From Cristatella mucedo (taxonomy: Eukaryota; Bryozoa; Phylactolaemata; Cristatellidae), in the NCBI GenBank assembly GCA_009760855.2, contig WPIO01000091.1, forward strand, positions 496,001 to 560,000: a stretch of DNA of 64,000 nt, given 5' to 3'. The number at the start of each line of letters is the position of its first letter. The stretch's first letter is position 1. Shown here in pieces: positions 62,530 through 64,000 of this stretch. Below the pieces are notes generated by a model. The model was not told where the DNA came from. It saw only the letters and a program-made list of their open reading frames with translations, and ran no database searches. The position numbers and the translations under genes were made by a program.

Positions 62530-64000
62530 CTCAACCGAATAAATCACTATTTGGCTGAGATTTTTTGTCATTGAATAAGGTCCGGAATAAATTCGTGCAA
62601 TATGTGCTCCTTTTTAGCAACCATTTTATATACGGCAGTCCGAGTTCTCTTATAAATACCATTTAGTGACAGCCGTACCAAACGCTAACTTACGAGCCAA
62701 CTTAGGAGAGATTGTGAGGGATTTTTGTACGCAAGCTCGTTGACGTCAGGGCTGTTTTAACTCTTAGTTGCAGCGCTGGGTCCTGGCAAGCCTCAGAAAG
62801 AAAAATGCGATGCGCCCAGAGTTGAAGCAAGAACAATATAAGTTAACTTGCTGTCATACAGACTCCTGAAACACGTACTCTTTTAGCTATCGTTTTGACC
62901 CTTGCAGCTCCTTTAGTTACATACATCACAATTATGCTTGTTCTTTAAATCTCTATCTATTTTCCTTTCTCATCGATTTATCAATGGGCCATAAAAGTTA
63001 ATCATAAAAGGGGAGAATCCAAATCTGCGCAACCGACTCCGTCCATTATAACACGCGACCATTTTAGTTTCAAAGAGCGCTTTAAACATTGCGGCTTCGG
63101 CGATTTTTCGCTTGTGCTCGAAGCGCTTGACATGTTGATATAGCAATTGCCAGCGTGTATTCGGTGGTTTCTTCAAAATTAGACAAACTTTGAGATGTTC
63201 TGACTTGCCGGGTAATATATTTAACCACAAGCTATTTTGGCAGTAAGTAAAATAGTTGGATAAACTACCAACTTTTAGATGGTATAAAGTAGCTCTATTC
63301 GCAAAAGAGCTCTTTTCCCTCTGGGTGTACAAGCTATTGATTACGTGCGGACAATAGAAGATCTGCTACATGGTTAACATTATTACTCTATTCGTGGTAG
63401 ATAAGTAATTCACCTTGCTGTGGAGAAAAATACAGAGGATCGCTCAATACTAAAACAGGTCCACACAAATCTAGGGCTCCGCTCATATTGATACAATATT
63501 TGTGTATCAGAAGACGTTCCTCATCCCAACTAGAGCAAATCTGGATGATTTTGCGCGTGTTGACAATATTGATCGACTTGTTCAAGCTATTGCTAGTTGT
63601 TATCCTCTGTTTATCACCTAGGTGTTACGATTGCATTGCTTAAGACCTGCTAGAGTGATTTTAATTGGCAATTTCTTACAGATTCTGCATCAATTGGGTC
63701 CACGAAACTTTTCGTACCAGCGCCTAAAAATTGATTCTTAACTGAAGCACCGTTAGGAGACGTCGCAAAAACAGTCTTTCCTCCTCTAGGTACGTCCGAC
63801 CATGCTTTAGTACGGTACGTCCGCCTATCCTAGAGACAGACCGAGTTGTTCACCATCATTCAATTTAAATCTAACTGTCTGGTCTTTCACTTTTTTTGTA
63901 CTGCATTTTGGTTTCATATCGATGCTGCACGCTTCTTTTGCGCTCCTCTGACCACTCAAGACTGAGATTCAAAATTCCATCCCAATCAGCAAGCCAAACA
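62530..64000. other. No recognisable gene
   Basis: Expected to hold more of the TRPM 5' region on the minus strand, but no exon with TRPM homology was recognised. Minus-strand frames at 62970-63332 and 63388-63585 show no domain. Confidence 0.4.

Noticed and set aside
62970-63332. Minus-strand frame of 120 codons as a further TRPM 5' exon
   Set aside because: No TRPM homology-region pattern and no splice phase matching exon 1.

Overview
This is a eukaryotic, almost certainly animal (metazoan), genomic window. The genes are split by GT-AG introns, coding density is very low, and the background is AT-rich. It is full of 5'-truncated non-LTR retrotransposons of the L2/CR1 type, tRNA-derived SINEs, long (AT)n microsatellites, a SPIN-like hAT element and a solo LTR. 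A TRPM channel gene and a tetraspanin-like exon fit an animal. The TE mix suggests an invertebrate, possibly a spiralian such as a flatworm or mollusc, but the species cannot be fixed from the sequence alone. Most short open frames in the window are chance frames.

The main gene is a TRPM-family cation channel on the minus strand. Eleven exons between 59302 and 21904 join with fully consistent splice phases and encode the C-terminal 733 residues. They run from the end of the N-terminal TRPM homology regions through S1-S6, the pore, the TRP helix, the coiled coil and a C-terminal tail ending in a stop. The 5' exons lie beyond the right edge. Ten introns span about 35 kb. The one between exons 2 and 3 is only 106 bp, while those near the 3' end reach about 9 kb and carry most of the mobile elements, including two L2 copies in sense orientation between exons 7 and 8.

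Left part (1-21900): decayed L2 copies of both orientations (1-3260, 16205-16675, 18660-18940, 19590-21530), one plus-strand tetraspanin-like exon (6602-6777), SINEs of two families, degenerate telomere-like repeats (11812-11942) and long stretches without recognisable content. Middle (21900-46850): 3' half of the TRPM gene with a SPIN-like hAT element (23962-24148), an (AT)n array (29206-29561), a solo LTR with target-site duplication (33683-34127), an inverted pair of L2 copies (36747-38426), nested L2 fragments (38428-38640) and the two best preserved L2 copies (41697-43155, 43630-46255). Right part (46850-64000): the channel core exons, a 37-bp perfect inverted repeat around (AT)n (49762-49881), and decayed L2-like copies upstream of the last visible exon (57480-62525).

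The elements appear to be functionally linked: the L2 copies and tRNA-SINE family 1 end in the same 3' hairpin followed by TAA/ATT repeats, the arrangement expected if the SINE borrows the L2 reverse transcriptase. No prokaryotic, CRISPR or operon-like system is present.
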